Shown: positions 37,229 through 49,595 of the stretch, piece after piece
Layout of the letters: each line of letters opens with the position of its first letter
How positions within the stretch are numbered: position 1 is the first letter of the stretch
NCBI GenBank assembly: GCA_038380795.1
Contig: CM076261.1
Span: forward strand, 5,896,556-5,960,555
DNA length: 64,000 bases
Direction: 5' to 3'
From: Pyrocephalus nanus
Taxonomy: Eukaryota; Chordata; Aves; Passeriformes; Tyrannidae
Notes under the pieces: model-generated
Databases searched by the model: none
Told to the model about the DNA's origin: nothing
The model's input: only the letters and a program-made list of their open reading frames with translations
Position numbers and translations under genes: made by a program

Positions 37229-37734
37229 GGCAGCTCCTCTGCAGAATAAAGCTCAAATTAACTTCTCAGCCACACAAATCCCTGGAAAATTTTACTAATA
37301 GATTGTATACATATTTCTTTTTATAATGGCCTAGAATGCAAATTTTTTTTCATAGTGCCTGCTGCTTAAGGTTCTTTTGAAACAGGTGTTGTTAAACGAT
37401 GCAAAAGTCATGGTTATGCCACTGTAGTTGTGCACAATATGCACCAGCAAACTGAAAAATGTGGAGTGAGCATTTTCAGCTTGGTAGTATTTATCCTTTG
37501 GCAAGGAGAGAACAGCATTTTTCTAGGGACTGATACAGAAGAAAAAGTTAGAATGAGAGGAAAAAGACCATTGGAGGGATGGTTTGATTTCCATAGAGAA
37601 AAGGTTTATATGGCTGAAAAAGGCTATGAGAGACCTGTGAAATCCTGACTAGGTGATGTTTCACTATTTCTCAGAGTGCAATAACTGTGGGGAGGAATGC
37701 AGCCAGTTGCAAGGCTGAGAGGTCTAAAGATCTA

Positions 37735-37935
37735 CATCTAGTGAAAGGAAGTACTTCTTCACACAATGTGTAATTAAATTGCCACAGAATCCTGGGAAAA
37801 CCAAAGGTAAAAATAGGTTCAAAGAGAATCTGATCGAATTCACAGGAGATAGAACCAGGAAGAGTCATTACACAGATGTCATATCTGGTGTAGGAAGTCC
37901 CTGAACAGCAGAATACTAATTTGGGAATGCCTACT
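37735..37935 (+). mobile_element. Diverged CR1-like LINE fragment
   Basis: The plus strand reads AGGAAGTACTTCTTCACACA, then an ATTAAATTGCCACAGAAT segment, and then AAATAGGTTCAAAGAGAATCTGATCGAATTCA. This order resembles old CR1/L3-type 3' regions (aagtacttcttcacacaa ... taggttcaaaaagc-attggacaaattca). It lacks the terminal octamer repeat, so the family assignment is tentative. Confidence 0.5.
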
Positions 37936-40900
37936 GGGAGAAGTAGTGTTTAATACACACCCTTTATATTTTACACACACTCCTTTATACTTTCCCTAAG
38001 TACCTGCTACTGGCCCCTGGCAGAGAAAAGTTTTTTTTCTTTATACTGCTATAAGTGGCTAGAAAGACACTAGCTTTAGGCTAGCTTTAGTGACATTGCA
38101 GTGAAAATCTATTGGTCCAATCTATGCTATTTTTTTTTAGAAATTGCTTTGATTTGGCTACCAACCTGACAAATCTCTTATCTGCACTGAATTGCATGGA
38201 AACACACACACAAACACAAAGACGTGTGCCCACACAGGTACATGCTCACATGGGATTTCTTTTTAGTCATTTAGTCAGGGTTCACGAAGACCCAAGTGTA
38301 CTGTTCCACACCTTCCACAGCACTGGAGAGAAAAGCAAATGCCTTAATCCAGGCTCGCTCTTCTCCATTCCCCTATCTCCACATCACAGCCACCTTCTGC
38401 TTTACCCAGAGTCCTAGACTGATAGCCTTCTGTTTCAGAGGACCATTTGTATTTTCAGTAAACACCCTGGCATTTCAGTGTACACCAAAACCCAAATGTG
38501 AAAACACCAAGGTGTACTTGACAGGAGGATGTATTGCTGGAGGCACTACATTTCAAGTCTTTCAGGGGTGTACTCTGACTGGGTTCAATATTAGCTAGTA
38601 CCACCAAAACCGGACTCTGCTTAACAAATGAAGTAGAATTACCTACTTTTTTTGCCTTTATTTTATTTATATAATAGTATGCTACAGGCTTGCTTGACAG
38701 ATTCTTGGCACTGGAGTACGTAACCTGTCTTCAAAAGAGAAACAATTTGGCAATAGAATATAGTATCAGTTCAAAATTTAAAAAAAAATACATCCAAGGA
38801 AATGTATATTGAATAAAATGAAAATGCAGGAAGGCACCCACTGTCTGCCTGGTTCCAGCTCATCTATATAAAATGCCTAATAGTTGGTAATTTTAGCCTC
38901 TGACACAGCTTCCTCACTCATTTTCAGGATGTTTCACACTTAAAAAATACTCTTTGTGTCCCATATGAGCCTTTTTTTATTTGCTCTCAGTTAAAGCTCC
39001 CTACTATAGGAATGCTTCTGAAGCTAATGCCTAAGTTTTCATTAATTCTCTATATAAAACATTCCCAAGTCTAGCAAAAAAAAAAAAAAAAAAGTTGTCA
39101 TAAGTTGCTGGTAATTGTTAAAAACAAGGTTTGCTTCTTCCTCTGCTTTCAGATTTGGCCCTTTTGTACTCAGTTGTGCCCTGCAGGCACAAGATGTAAT
39201 AATTACAGCTTCAGAGAACTGCAGCAGATATCTGGCCTAAGGTGCAGAAAGCCATGAAACCTCAAGACTGGATAAACCAGTATGGGGAACAACAGAATGA
39301 TGTGTTTTGAACAACAACAGCACGGTCACTTGTTAGCATTCAAGTCTCAGCTTCTAAGTCTTCTTTTGCTTTCTTTTGCAAAACATGTTTACAACTAAAC
39401 TTAGAGAATTTATTTCAGTCCTGAAAAAAAAGACGAAAACCAAACTCCCAGAAAAGATCCAAGTTTCAAACCAAGTGATGCATGGTGAATCTCAGAGGCA
39501 CTTACATTAAATTGTCTGCCTTACTTTACCCATTGGCCATACTCTTCTCACCTGTGGGCTTCTCTGCTAAGGTTGCACCTGCTGTCAGCAGAACAAAACC
39601 AACTGCAGAAGGAATTAGCAGATATGTTACCATGTCTTCTAATGGCAGGAACAATATTCCTGCTCCAACCTCAGTCCCTAGATCAGTGTTCTTACTTCAG
39701 AAACTACCATTGTTTCATTATTCAAAAATACTTGTGATGGAAAATCCAGTACAATTACTAGCTGGTGGTACATCTAGAGCAAGACAATTTTGGAGGTGAG
39801 AATGAATGGGAGAAGATGTTGGGACAGATAAGGTAAAATGCAAGAGAGAATGAAAGTGATTACAGAACTATGGGACTGAGAGCCCCTTGTTTAAGAAGGA
39901 ATGCATCCTGGCAGAATATATTACTTCTCTTTCTCTGGATCAGTGGAACTGGTTGACTTTTAACTGATTGACTTCTAACAATTCAATTCTCCTCTGTAAG
40001 TGAGAAATCGAAGGTGGTCCTTTGAGGTCAAGAAGAAGTTGTCACAGGTAGAGAGAAAGGACAAATAGAAACGGACGGAAATGGAAGTGCCCTGAGATTT
40101 CACTGATCAGCTTCATTACATATACATTTCAAAATTGCCCTCGAAGGGGTGGGTCATGTAAGGAAAGGGGAGGAATATTTTGGTTAGGGTTTTGTCAGCA
40201 TCATGGTGAAGATCAGGTGAGAGATAAGACAGTAACAGCAGGAAGATCATGAGGTGAAAAGAACTGCATATCCATTTTTTTCATAAGAGAAGGACTTGAC
40301 AGGGGTACTCTATAAACGCTAGAAATCACAGAGCTGCAGTTACGGAATGGGCATGAAAAAGATTATTGAGACCAGGCAGCATAAAGAACTGATGATAAGA
40401 TGAGTAGCAGCGATTGATTCAGTTGTAATATGGCAAGGTAGCAGTAGGCACGTTTATCCTTTGAGCAGTACAAGAAGGGTAGGCGGACTGAGGCATTTGT
40501 CTTGGCAGGAAGCCCAGGTTTCAGAGAATGAAGGGCCAATGAAAGGTCTGAGTCGAGATGGAATATTGAAGAGAAAGAGCTGTCCTCTGAAGATGCTCTG
40601 TTTTTGTATTATTTAGATCAAGAAATGGAGGTAAAACCTTTTTCTTACTTGGTCCAAGCAGAGAAGCAGGAATATTTAAAAGGACATGAGGAGGTAAGAC
40701 TCCTTAGTGTAAGAATGACATTAAGGACACTGTAAGAGCTGTATGAGGTGAGGGAAAGGGGGAGGACAGAGCAGGAAGCAAAGAAGAGGATTGAAAGTGT
40801 GGTAAGCTTTTGGTGCATTAGGCAAAGAGCTTTCTTATTTTGTAACAGTGCACTTAATAGACTATCAAGGAAACATGATCAATTTACTGTATTTATCCCT

Positions 40901-41434
40901 TCTGCTGTGTCATTCTTCTAATTTTATACTTATTTAATATTTCTGAAGCCTAGAGTATTTTTAAAAACATTAATTTCTCAAAGATTCAACTCAAAATGGC
41001 TTTTTTAGGCTTTGCAGATGTTTTGGTGTGGGGGCAGTGAAGAATGCACTGTATTTACTATTCTATTCCTGCAACAGATAATCAATACATTGTGCTCTGC
41101 TGTGTTTGGAAAAAAAAAGAATATAAGTGCCTAACTGTGATGATAAGCCCTTTGTGTCTTGAGTGCACTCATTTTCTAAGGATTAGGGGCTGTCCTTTAT
41201 CAGCTGGTTCATTTCTGAAAGTCCATGATAGATTGCTTCTTGCCTGTCTGCTCCAAACAGCAGCAAACTCAACTTTATCAGCAAGGAAACCCCCAAACAC
41301 AGCTGTCAGAAAGTAATGCAGAAATATTGCTTTCTCAGGGCAGACTCTCACAGGCAAATCTTACGTTTTTCTCTGGAGCAATAAAAACTGCAGTAGAAAG
41401 AGGACTTTGGAAGTAAGGTATTTACAAACAGCCA

Positions 41435-41453
41435 TTTCTTTCTTTCTTTCTTT
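41435..41453. repeat. (TTTC)n microsatellite
   Basis: About five TTTC tetranucleotides in the DLGAP1 intron, ending in TTTGCAGGG. Confidence 0.85.
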
Positions 41454-42328
41454 GCAGGGAAGGGGAGGGTTGGGCTTTTGGGGCTGTTATTTCCTTTGTG
41501 CTCAGGCTGAAGTGAAATGGTCCTTCAGCATCTATTCTAGTGTGCTCATTTATCTATTGCTGGAAGAGTTGTGGGTAAAAATGGGGCTAAGGTCTAACAT
41601 AAAGAAATGTCTGCCAGCAAGAGATGTTTTAGCAGGTTAATGAGGAACTTGGTAACAGCCTAGCAGGGTCATTGCAAAATCACATTTCTTTTTGCTGAAA
41701 TCACTTTAGCCTTTTAAAACCACAAGAAAATACTCTGATGCTTGACAGGGAGATACGGTTGAATTGAAAACGGGGTAGATAATGTGATATTTTTTAGAAT
41801 TTTTAGCAGATATAGGAAAAAAAAGCAGCATAAAAAAGGACATCTCCACTTGCTCCTGCAGTGGCGAACCAGAGGAGAGAGAGGGCCTGAATTTTGTCAG
41901 ATCACATTTGCTCCACCCAGATTTTCTCTGAAGAGATTGCAAGTGTGACTCTTTCCTCATTGACCACCAAGGCTTTTCCTACAACATGTCATGGTACAGA
42001 GAGTTATCAAGAAAATGGCTCCAGGATTGAAAAGTTAACTCCATGCTCAAGCAGCTTGCGAAAAGCAAGCAAAGACTTGGGTGGATGTTTGGAGCCACAG
42101 CAACACTGGGCAGGCTGCACAGCAACACTGAACATTCAGAGGCAAGAGGGGAGTCTGGCTTTTCTTCAGCCCCTGAGTCCAGTTCTTGGGAGGAATTAAA
42201 ATCTGCAGTTGTGGTCAAGCACTCAAAAACTTTATGTGACTGGAAAGTGCTATGTCTAGTTATGCTGCCCTGCAATGCAACTGCAATTGGTCATCAGAAA
42301 GCTCTTTGTGATTTTGTGACAACTGTTC

Positions 42329-42331
<3 letters not shown>

Positions 42332-42359
<28 letters not shown>
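42332..42359. repeat. T(28) homopolymer
   Basis: Twenty-eight T in a row on the plus strand, 550 bp from the 42910-43001 exon on its 3' side in mRNA sense. There it forms an A-run within the intron. Confidence 0.95.
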
Positions 42360-42362
<3 letters not shown>

Positions 42363-42909
42363 GCATTTTTATTTACTGATCATGGTACACATGGCACACT
42401 GGAGAGAGAACTGAGTTTTGCAGGCTTGCTTTGCAATCTCAACATTTTTTTTGCAAGGGAGCAATTGTAATGCAGAGATGTCTGGGAGAGATACCTGAGT
42501 AAAAGCAATCAGTTTGGCTCTGCCACTGCACTGCTACACGTGGCTGATATTATTCTGCTGAAAAACAAGGTAAACTTTTCCGCATAATTTCTATGCTGCT
42601 GCAGCCACCCCAAGATTATTACTCCAGTTGCATCACTGTCCACTGTTAAAGTAGATTTGCTGAGGAAAAAGAGCTTATTACAAGTGTATGTGGCACTTCT
42701 CTTCCAGTTCTCTCACTGGTCCTGAAAAATCCCCTCTGAGAAATAAGAGCTACAACATTTATACAACTCAGCTTTTCTGCTGGGTGATCTAACAATTCAT
42801 CCAGGAAGCAGGCTTATGTGGTCATGTGGTCCTAGAGGAACTAGGGCTCTTAAAAATTAGTTGTGACATAATTATTTACTTTAGAAAAACAGTATTAACT
42901 TTTACTCAC

Positions 42910-43001
42910 CACTTCTCCTCCTCTACTTGAACTCCTATGGACTGGAACTTACTGGTTGCTTTATTTTCACCTGGTATGGTGGATTCTTCAGCACCATCAA
43001 C
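42910..43001 (-). CDS. DLGAP1: DLGAP1 92-nt exon with dynein-light-chain motif
   Basis: In mRNA sense the acceptor TTTTTTTTTGAG is followed by thirty codons, VDGAEESTIPGENKATSKF then QSIGVQVEEEK, and two bases TG before the donor GTGAGT. The leading Val-Asp completes SIGIQ|VD with the upstream exon. SIGVQVE (codons 42921-42941) is a second copy of the same type of motif. These [GA][IV]Q[VA][DE] repeats correspond to the GKAP region reported to bind dynein/myosin-V light chain (DYNLL). The middle part (GAEESTIPGENKATS) differs from mammals more than the flanks, consistent with a flexible linker. The exon is easily missed because it is short and starts with no ATG. Confidence 0.95.
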
Positions 43002-46000
43002 CTCAAAAAAAAACCAGAACACAGCAGCTAATTGTAAGGTATTTTAGCAGAGATATCAGCCAGCTACTTGCAGTTTTATGGAGTACAACTACAAAGTGTC
43101 TGCACATAGAGCTTGTATTGTGAGTTCCTTCCTCTAGTCAGATAGTTTGTCTGTGGTGTGCTCCTTTCTGATGCTATTAGTGAATGTTCATAATTCTTTT
43201 TAATCATTTCTGGTAAGACAACATTCAGCCTGCAATATGTTGACGGAGTTTATTCAGTATTTTATGGAGGCTGGATGCTCACATTTGTCAGAGCACATCT
43301 CTGAGCAGCTGTAACTCCAGCCACTGTGCTCCACCATTTGTTTGATTTTACCTTCTAGTCTGTATGTGCAGTCATATGTGAACTCATGTCAAAATTATGT
43401 ATTTATTTTGTTTAAACGTTAGTGCCTTGAATCAGAGCAGAGCTCTTTCCTCCCCTTTTCCCTCACCTCATACAACTGTAATTCTCACGCTAAGGAGACA
43501 TCCTGTACAGATAAGATTTAAAGAAAGCAGATATGAGTCTTAGATGCATTTTCTTTACTCCTTCATCAAGCAAATAGGTGTCCCCAGGAGCACAGGCAGG
43601 CACTTTATACCACATCTCCATCTCCATAAGGAGATTTATACCAATGGTATAAAGTTAAAATTTATGCACAGATGTGTCTTTGAGCAAAATCACAAATTTT
43701 TGGGTCCAATCAGTGTAGTTAATTCCCAATGCTACATATAACACTGTTAGTTATAAAAGAAAAAATCTCAAGCAAATAGAATTTTTGGGCCACAGCAGTG
43801 TCCTGAAGCGACCTGTGGATCCACACGGACCACAGGTGTACAAAATCTCCAGCTGTAGTTAGTGGCTGTTACATCACTAAGTAAGCTGCTTCTTGAGAGC
43901 CACTTGAACAGCCTATGCAGGAAAAGTGCTCAGTGAGGAGGAGTTAAAGGAGGACTTACAGAAGCTGTTCTCTGAAGTGAGGTACTTCCCTGATATGAGG
44001 CTTCTGGGGAGATAACTACACCTTAAATCCCATAACTGACAGAGTGAAGCAACTTTTTGATGGAAGGGTTTTTCTTTGTTAGCTGTGCTTGTTTGCTAAA
44101 CAGATTTACAGCAAAGGCTTGCCATGTCCTATGAGTGACTGAGGGGTGCAGAGGACACACGTGGAGGTTCATCGTAAGCACACATTAGGTTTATTTGTTA
44201 GAGGAGGAAACAAACTGAGAATATGCCTCTGATTAATGCAGCTTGACCTGCTCTACAGAGATGGGTCAAACTATAATTACAGTGTGTACTTGGTCTGAGT
44301 TCAGACTAAGCCTGAACAAGGCTCCCTTTAGTCAGTGGAGAGAAACTGACTCTATACTGCCAGTCAGAGGACTGACAGAGTATTTACCTACTTTAGGGCA
44401 GTTATTTTTAAGAGAAGTTATTTTTGGCATCAACAGCTATCTTACAGTATTTCTACTCCCACACTACCCCTTCAGCTGTACCAGCATGATTGCTTGTGCA
44501 GTGATGCTGCAAAATGGATCAGACAGCAGACTAGTGAAGTAGTTTTCTTTTATTTGTGAAGCCTGTCTGACTCTAAAAATTTCACTGATGGTCTCAACTG
44601 TGAGGGTGGCACTGTACACAGGCAGGAATCCTGTAAGGCTGTACCACTGCTGAAGGTTTTGCTTCATGTAATCCCAGCTTTAGGGATCTCCACTGGTTTG
44701 TATACAAAACCTGACAGACCTTCATATACCATCCCCAGAGAGCTTTCATGATTATTTCATATGATTACATTGGTCATCTGTAAACTTAAAGGTTTGAGAG
44801 GGAGATTTTTGAAGGCTTGAACATGTTTTGGAGCTCTATGTTCCTCAGATCCTAGGAAGCTGAGGCCTCTATACCTTCCAGAAGCAGCATTTGTTATTTG
44901 CAACACTACCTTAAGAATAGGCAGCAGGGAGATGGTCTCTCAAGAACTGTGATTCACATTTCCGTTGTTCCTTTTGGCTTCTGCAAACATGGAAGTTATT
45001 TCCTTGTACCCATTATTTTTCAGGGTGTTTCTCTGCTAAGGAGTCTTTGTTTCTTTGCTTGGTGAAATAAGGGATTACAATAGTAAAATGGCACCTTTGT
45101 CTTGGCTGGGAATGGGAATAAGTAATAGAAGAGCTTTCCTCTATCACTGTTCCACCCAGAGCTTGCTCCTCTGTGTTTTAACACTGAACATCAGCCCTTC
45201 TTTCAGAATATATCCAAAACAAACAGCTGTGAAGTAGAAAAGGTCTACAACAAAGGCAGTGAAATGAACCCACAGGCAATAGTAATTATTCCTCTTCCAA
45301 GAAGAAGTAAGAAAAAAGTCATAGCTTCTCCTGGAGCTGCCCCTGGAATGGCATACTTCAACAGAGTGCCTCTCATCTATCTCATCAGGCTGATTCAGAG
45401 ATTTCACGGCAAATTCTTAGGCTTTGCTAATCAGATAAGCCTGTCCAGGCACATAGTGCTGTGCTTACAACCACTTTCTTCAAGAAAAAACCCATCATGG
45501 CTTCTTGTGAAGGCTGATAAACTGTGGACTGCTATTCTATTTGCTTGGGATTAATCTCTTATAAAAATCTGTGTTGATTCTCAGTTGATTTTAAGTTCAA
45601 GCACTTTGTTGCAAAAACTAATCCTGCAAGCAGATAGTTGGGAGTCCTATGAACATTTTTTTTTTTTTGTGGGGGGAAGGGGGACGTTTGGGAAAGATTA
45701 ATTAAGAAAGCAGATTATGTTGGTCTGGTTTATTTGCTCTTCTCCTTTCTGTAAAAAGGAGTGAACTTTGGTGGGGTTAGTTTTCTTATTTCATTACACT
45801 AGAGGTAAGAAAATGTAATTTTCTTTAATAAGGGCAAATCAGAAGGAACTTATCTTCTGCTCTTGAGGCTGAGATAGGAACAATGCTGCCTCATTCAAGT
45901 GGCTACCAGTCATTATGAAATGCATGAATAAGCAGCGACAATTAATTCAGTGAGGCTGGACGAAAATATTTTTTGGGTGATAGTGTAATGTAAATCATTG

Positions 46001-46323
46001 TTTTACACATTCCCTTTCAATGATTTAATTCATGCCTTTCTGACCCCCGCTGTGTTATGATTCATAGATTAGTGCTCATGTGTATAATTTAACAGAGCTG
46101 AATAACAAACAGCAAGGAGACTTAAATCCTTGCATCTGATGTTTTTATGATAAATTAGGAAAACATCATTAGTACCACGCAGAATGATTATGCTGATGCA
46201 ATTTCTACATAGGTACCTGTCAGAACAAGAAGAAAAATACATGAAACATTGTATAATGAGAAGTAAAACAGATGTAGAAATCTGAAACAATGGCAGGCAT
46301 ATTATCCATGTCATGTACTGTAC
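43002..46323 (-). other. DLGAP1: DLGAP1 intron (3322 bp)
   Basis: Donor GTACAG (weaker than consensus after +2), acceptor TTTGAG preceded by a nine-T pyrimidine tract. A T-run followed by a G-rich stretch lies at about 45657-45685. Nothing else was recognised. Confidence 0.9.
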
Positions 46324-46697
46324 CTGTATTCCAATAGATAAGCATCTGTTTTTCTTGAAGTGGTCCTTCTTCCTATCTTCTACTGCAACAGTGGCAATGG
46401 TTGTGGTGGTGGTGACGGTGGCAGTGTTGTTCCCTACATGTTGACTTGCAGGGCCGTGGATCTGTGCATTGGCAGCTTCAATAGCAGCTGTCAGAGCCTT
46501 CATACTGTCCAAGCTTTCTGTGGAGTTGCTAAGTCCAGACTGACTGATGATATCTCCCCTCTGCCCATGCCCATCCATATATGCATCTTGGGCAGACTCT
46601 GTGCTGCTCTGGGCTGTGATGGAAATAAATGGTTTGGTGGTAGTTCTTGGTGGGACTGGAGGCGGTGTCTTCTTATAGGTGGTAATGCAGGATGACA
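46324..46697 (-). CDS. DLGAP1: DLGAP1 374-nt exon (Ser/Thr/Pro-rich central region)
   Basis: After the acceptor ATGTTTTTTCTAG, the first two bases TG complete a codon whose first base is in the previous exon (G|TG Val in the known protein). Then 124 codons: SSCITTYKKTPPPVPPRTT, a Ser/Thr-rich stretch (FISITAQSSTESAQDAYMDG), STESLDSMKALTAAIEAANAQ (predicted helix), a run of Thr (TTTTTIATV), a basic patch (DRKKDHFKKNR) and CLSIGIQ at the donor GTACAG. KKTPPPVPPR is an SH3-type proline motif. The terminal SIGIQ starts a dynein-light-chain motif finished by VD of the next exon. The match to mammalian DLGAP1 is near complete, so assignment to DLGAP1 rather than DLGAP2-4 is firm. This is the most upstream exon in the window. 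Confidence 0.96.
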
Positions 46698-49342
46698 CTA
46701 GAAAAAACATATGACAGTTCTTGATTTATTGATGCTGCAAATATGGTATCAATGCATCAGTAAGCACGGACAGAGCAGAGGTGAGGAGGAGTTTGAGAGC
46801 CAAAGAGCCCCCAGAATTTCCGTCTAAGTGCCATGGAAATGCCTTGCCTATCAGTGTCTTCTATTCCTCCTAACATGAGTGCCAGTAGAGAAAACAGAGA
46901 AAGGAAGTGCCTATTTGCCAAGTTCCTCTTTAGTCTTCTTAGGATTGTTTTCCTCAGTATATTTTCTCCTAACTGTTATAAGTCCCATGGGAACAAGTCC
47001 TCCCACCAAAATGTTTGTTATGCTCATGGCTCCCAAACAAGATTCACAAGGATAAGTCTCCAATCGCTTATCTTAGCTAAACTGTATTTCACTGCAATTA
47101 TTTTCTGTCTCTCCACCCTGTCCTACTATACTTACCAAGCTTTTGCAGAATTTTAAACTACATTTTTCTGATCAGAGAGAGATTCCCAAATCATCCTATC
47201 AAAGTTTGTTAACACTCACCATGCTTGGACTTGTGTATTTCTTTCTACAAAATGTCTCACTTGTTGTACAAACTTCTCAAATACTTTGAAATGCTTTTTA
47301 AGCTGCTGAGGACATATTGAAAAGAATATTTTGCCATGCTTAATTTCTTATCATAAAAATAACATCAGTTCTAGAAAAAAAAATTGCTTGTTTTTATATA
47401 TAGGGAATTAGTGAAATGAAGTCAACAGTTAAAACCTGTCAGTCATTGGGCCTACTTAAAGGAGAGTATAAGCATAAATGTTTGCAACAAAAAAGGCTTT
47501 CATAAAACTTTATGAGAACTCTTCATATTTTGAAGGCCATGCTTTCTTTTTAAGTGCTGTTATATGGATTTAGAAGCTTAGCTTGAAGTTCCCAGGTTAA
47601 AAATTATTGTTCTGTGTACACAGAATTACATGCAGAAAGCACTACATAGAGATAAAAATATCTTCCTTTAAGGGTTAGTTGGCAGCTCTGCATTACTGAA
47701 GTCCCGGAATGCTTTCAAGTGAGGAAAGAAAGCCCATTAAGAACAAAAAAACAACCATGATATGCTCTATTTTTTAAGAAAATAAATGCAGGCATGAACC
47801 TGTGCAAAGTTCAGACACAAACATGTTAACATAAATTCTTATTAACAGTAATCATATGGCTAGAAATGATTCATCAGATCATTTTAATTGGCAGACGTCT
47901 ATGCCACCCACATAAAAGGTAACTCTACTACAGCTGTTCTGCTCTCTGTTTGCACTGTATCTGCTTGTCGAGCCAGAAGCCATTATGGCATTAATTTGAC
48001 TAGCTCAGATCCATATGCCTCATATCTCCCCATAGCTGTAGGAATAGTTATAGTGTAAAAGGTGTTTCCAGGGCATGAAATCACATGAGATTTTTTTTAA
48101 AGGACTCTAGCATAAGTTTCTGATAACGTGTCTGAACCCATGTTAAACACGTTGAATGTTAATGGAAAAAGAGTGTTTCAGGTAGTGAGGGTTTTGAAAC
48201 TATGATTCACTTCTGAAGAATCAAACAGAAACCACTGCATCCCTGAGAGAAGAGATGGCTAAAAATGGACGTGTTAAATTTTAACTCTGGGGAATTGAAT
48301 AGTTAATAGGGGTTAAAGGTGTTTTATAAAGTTCTTATGACAAGACCAGCATCTGGAACTAACAGAAAGCATGGTGGCAGTTTTGTAAAAGAGATTACGA
48401 ATGTTGTGCCATTCTTTATTGTTTTGGATGCTGCCAAAAAGTATTTGCTGTGACTGTACAGTCAGGTAAATAATCTGCATTTGCTGCAGCACAAGCACGT
48501 ACTCCAGGACTCATAGAGAATTGTGGAGGCTGCTGCTTGGGTCATGATATCCCAGTAACACCCCAGGTGGTTCATGGTCTGCAGAATGTTCTCTGAGTGG
48601 TGGAAATACAAACTGAAATTCAGCACTTAGGAATTCAAGGCACGTGTACGTGAATATATCCAGGTAACTCTTTGGGAAGCTGGTGTGAAACTTGCCTAAT
48701 AGAGGTTTATGCACAATGCTACTTTGCAATTCAGCAAAGTATAAATTGCACCATTCAAAATATGCTAGGCAAGGTCACTGGAGAACTTCTGGGGATGTGC
48801 CAGCACCTTCAAAACATCCCAGCAAGCAGCAAGGCACATGAGTGTAATTTTTCCTATATAGCAGAGAGGGAAATGATAATGAAACACACAAGGCTCTTAG
48901 GTAGGAGAGAGAGCATCAAAACCAGCAAGACTGGTCCCCACATCACTGGGCATCCTGCACTAAAAAGGGAGCCAATAGCAACTGTCTATTGACAGCTACC
49001 ATGCTCTCTGGACAGAGCAGTACAAAGACAGAGTCACCTGATTAAGATGTCTTTCATTCTGTTGGTAAATGTACTCAATAAGGAGTCTAATCCACACTGT
49101 AATGAAAGATGTTTGCACTCAGCTAATTAAATCTGAAGTTATTCTTAAGAGGGGGAGAGAATTGACAAGTCATACGGTGAAATTGTAAAGAGAAATAGCA
49201 AAACGTTCTCTCAACAAGTCAAAACAAATCCTCAGTTTCCTGGAGTCATGCAGCACACACTGTACAGCTCCAGAGAAGCAGAGTATGCAAGTCATAAAAG
49301 AACCCCAGGCACTTCATTACTGGAAATGATGTAAGCTCCTGC

Positions 49343-49595
49343 CGCTCCTCTGCAGAAACGACAACAAAACAACGCTGGGGCCGCCGCTGCTGTCGGAGGC
49401 AGCTGCACTCTGAATGTCGGAGCTGGCTGAGGCCTCTGAACAGCTGAAGCATGACAACGAAATGGATTTGGTACATTGCTTTTTCTCCGTGTGCTTTCAA
49501 GTACCTGGCAACTTGTGACACGGCCACCTGAAGGATCTGCGGCTGTTCAAGTGGCTACGGTATTTTAAATGCTAAGCCGCTTGAAAAATGAAACG
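49343..49595. promoter_or_regulatory. Isolated CpG cluster, possible internal promoter of DLGAP1
   Basis: About 14 CpGs in 253 bp, including GGGGCCGCCGCTGCTGTCGG, in a neighbourhood where CpG is rare. It lies 2.6 kb upstream of the 46324-46697 exon on the DLGAP1 strand, and DLGAP1 is known to have shorter isoforms from internal starts. A minus-strand donor TTGCCAG|GTACTT exists at 49505/49504. The frame that would join the exon has a TAG upstream and no ATG in between, so any exon here would be non-coding or use another donor. Confidence 0.35.

Larger units (their letters stand above)
35566..42909 (-). other. DLGAP1: DLGAP1 intron (7344 bp)
   Basis: Donor GTGAGT, tandem acceptors at 35566 or 35557. 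It contains homopolymers A(21) 37208-37228, A(18) 39076-39093 and T(28) 42332-42359, a diverged CR1-like piece at 37735-37935, a (TTTC)n tract (41435-41453), and an about 1 kb purine-rich block (39790-40860). No further exon is supported. Confidence 0.9.

Noticed and set aside
49246..49527. 93-codon minus frame across the CpG cluster as an alternative DLGAP1 N-terminus
   Set aside because: It runs into a stop with no donor that would join the 46697 exon in phase. The donor at 49504 is preceded, in the needed frame, by a TAG with no ATG in between.
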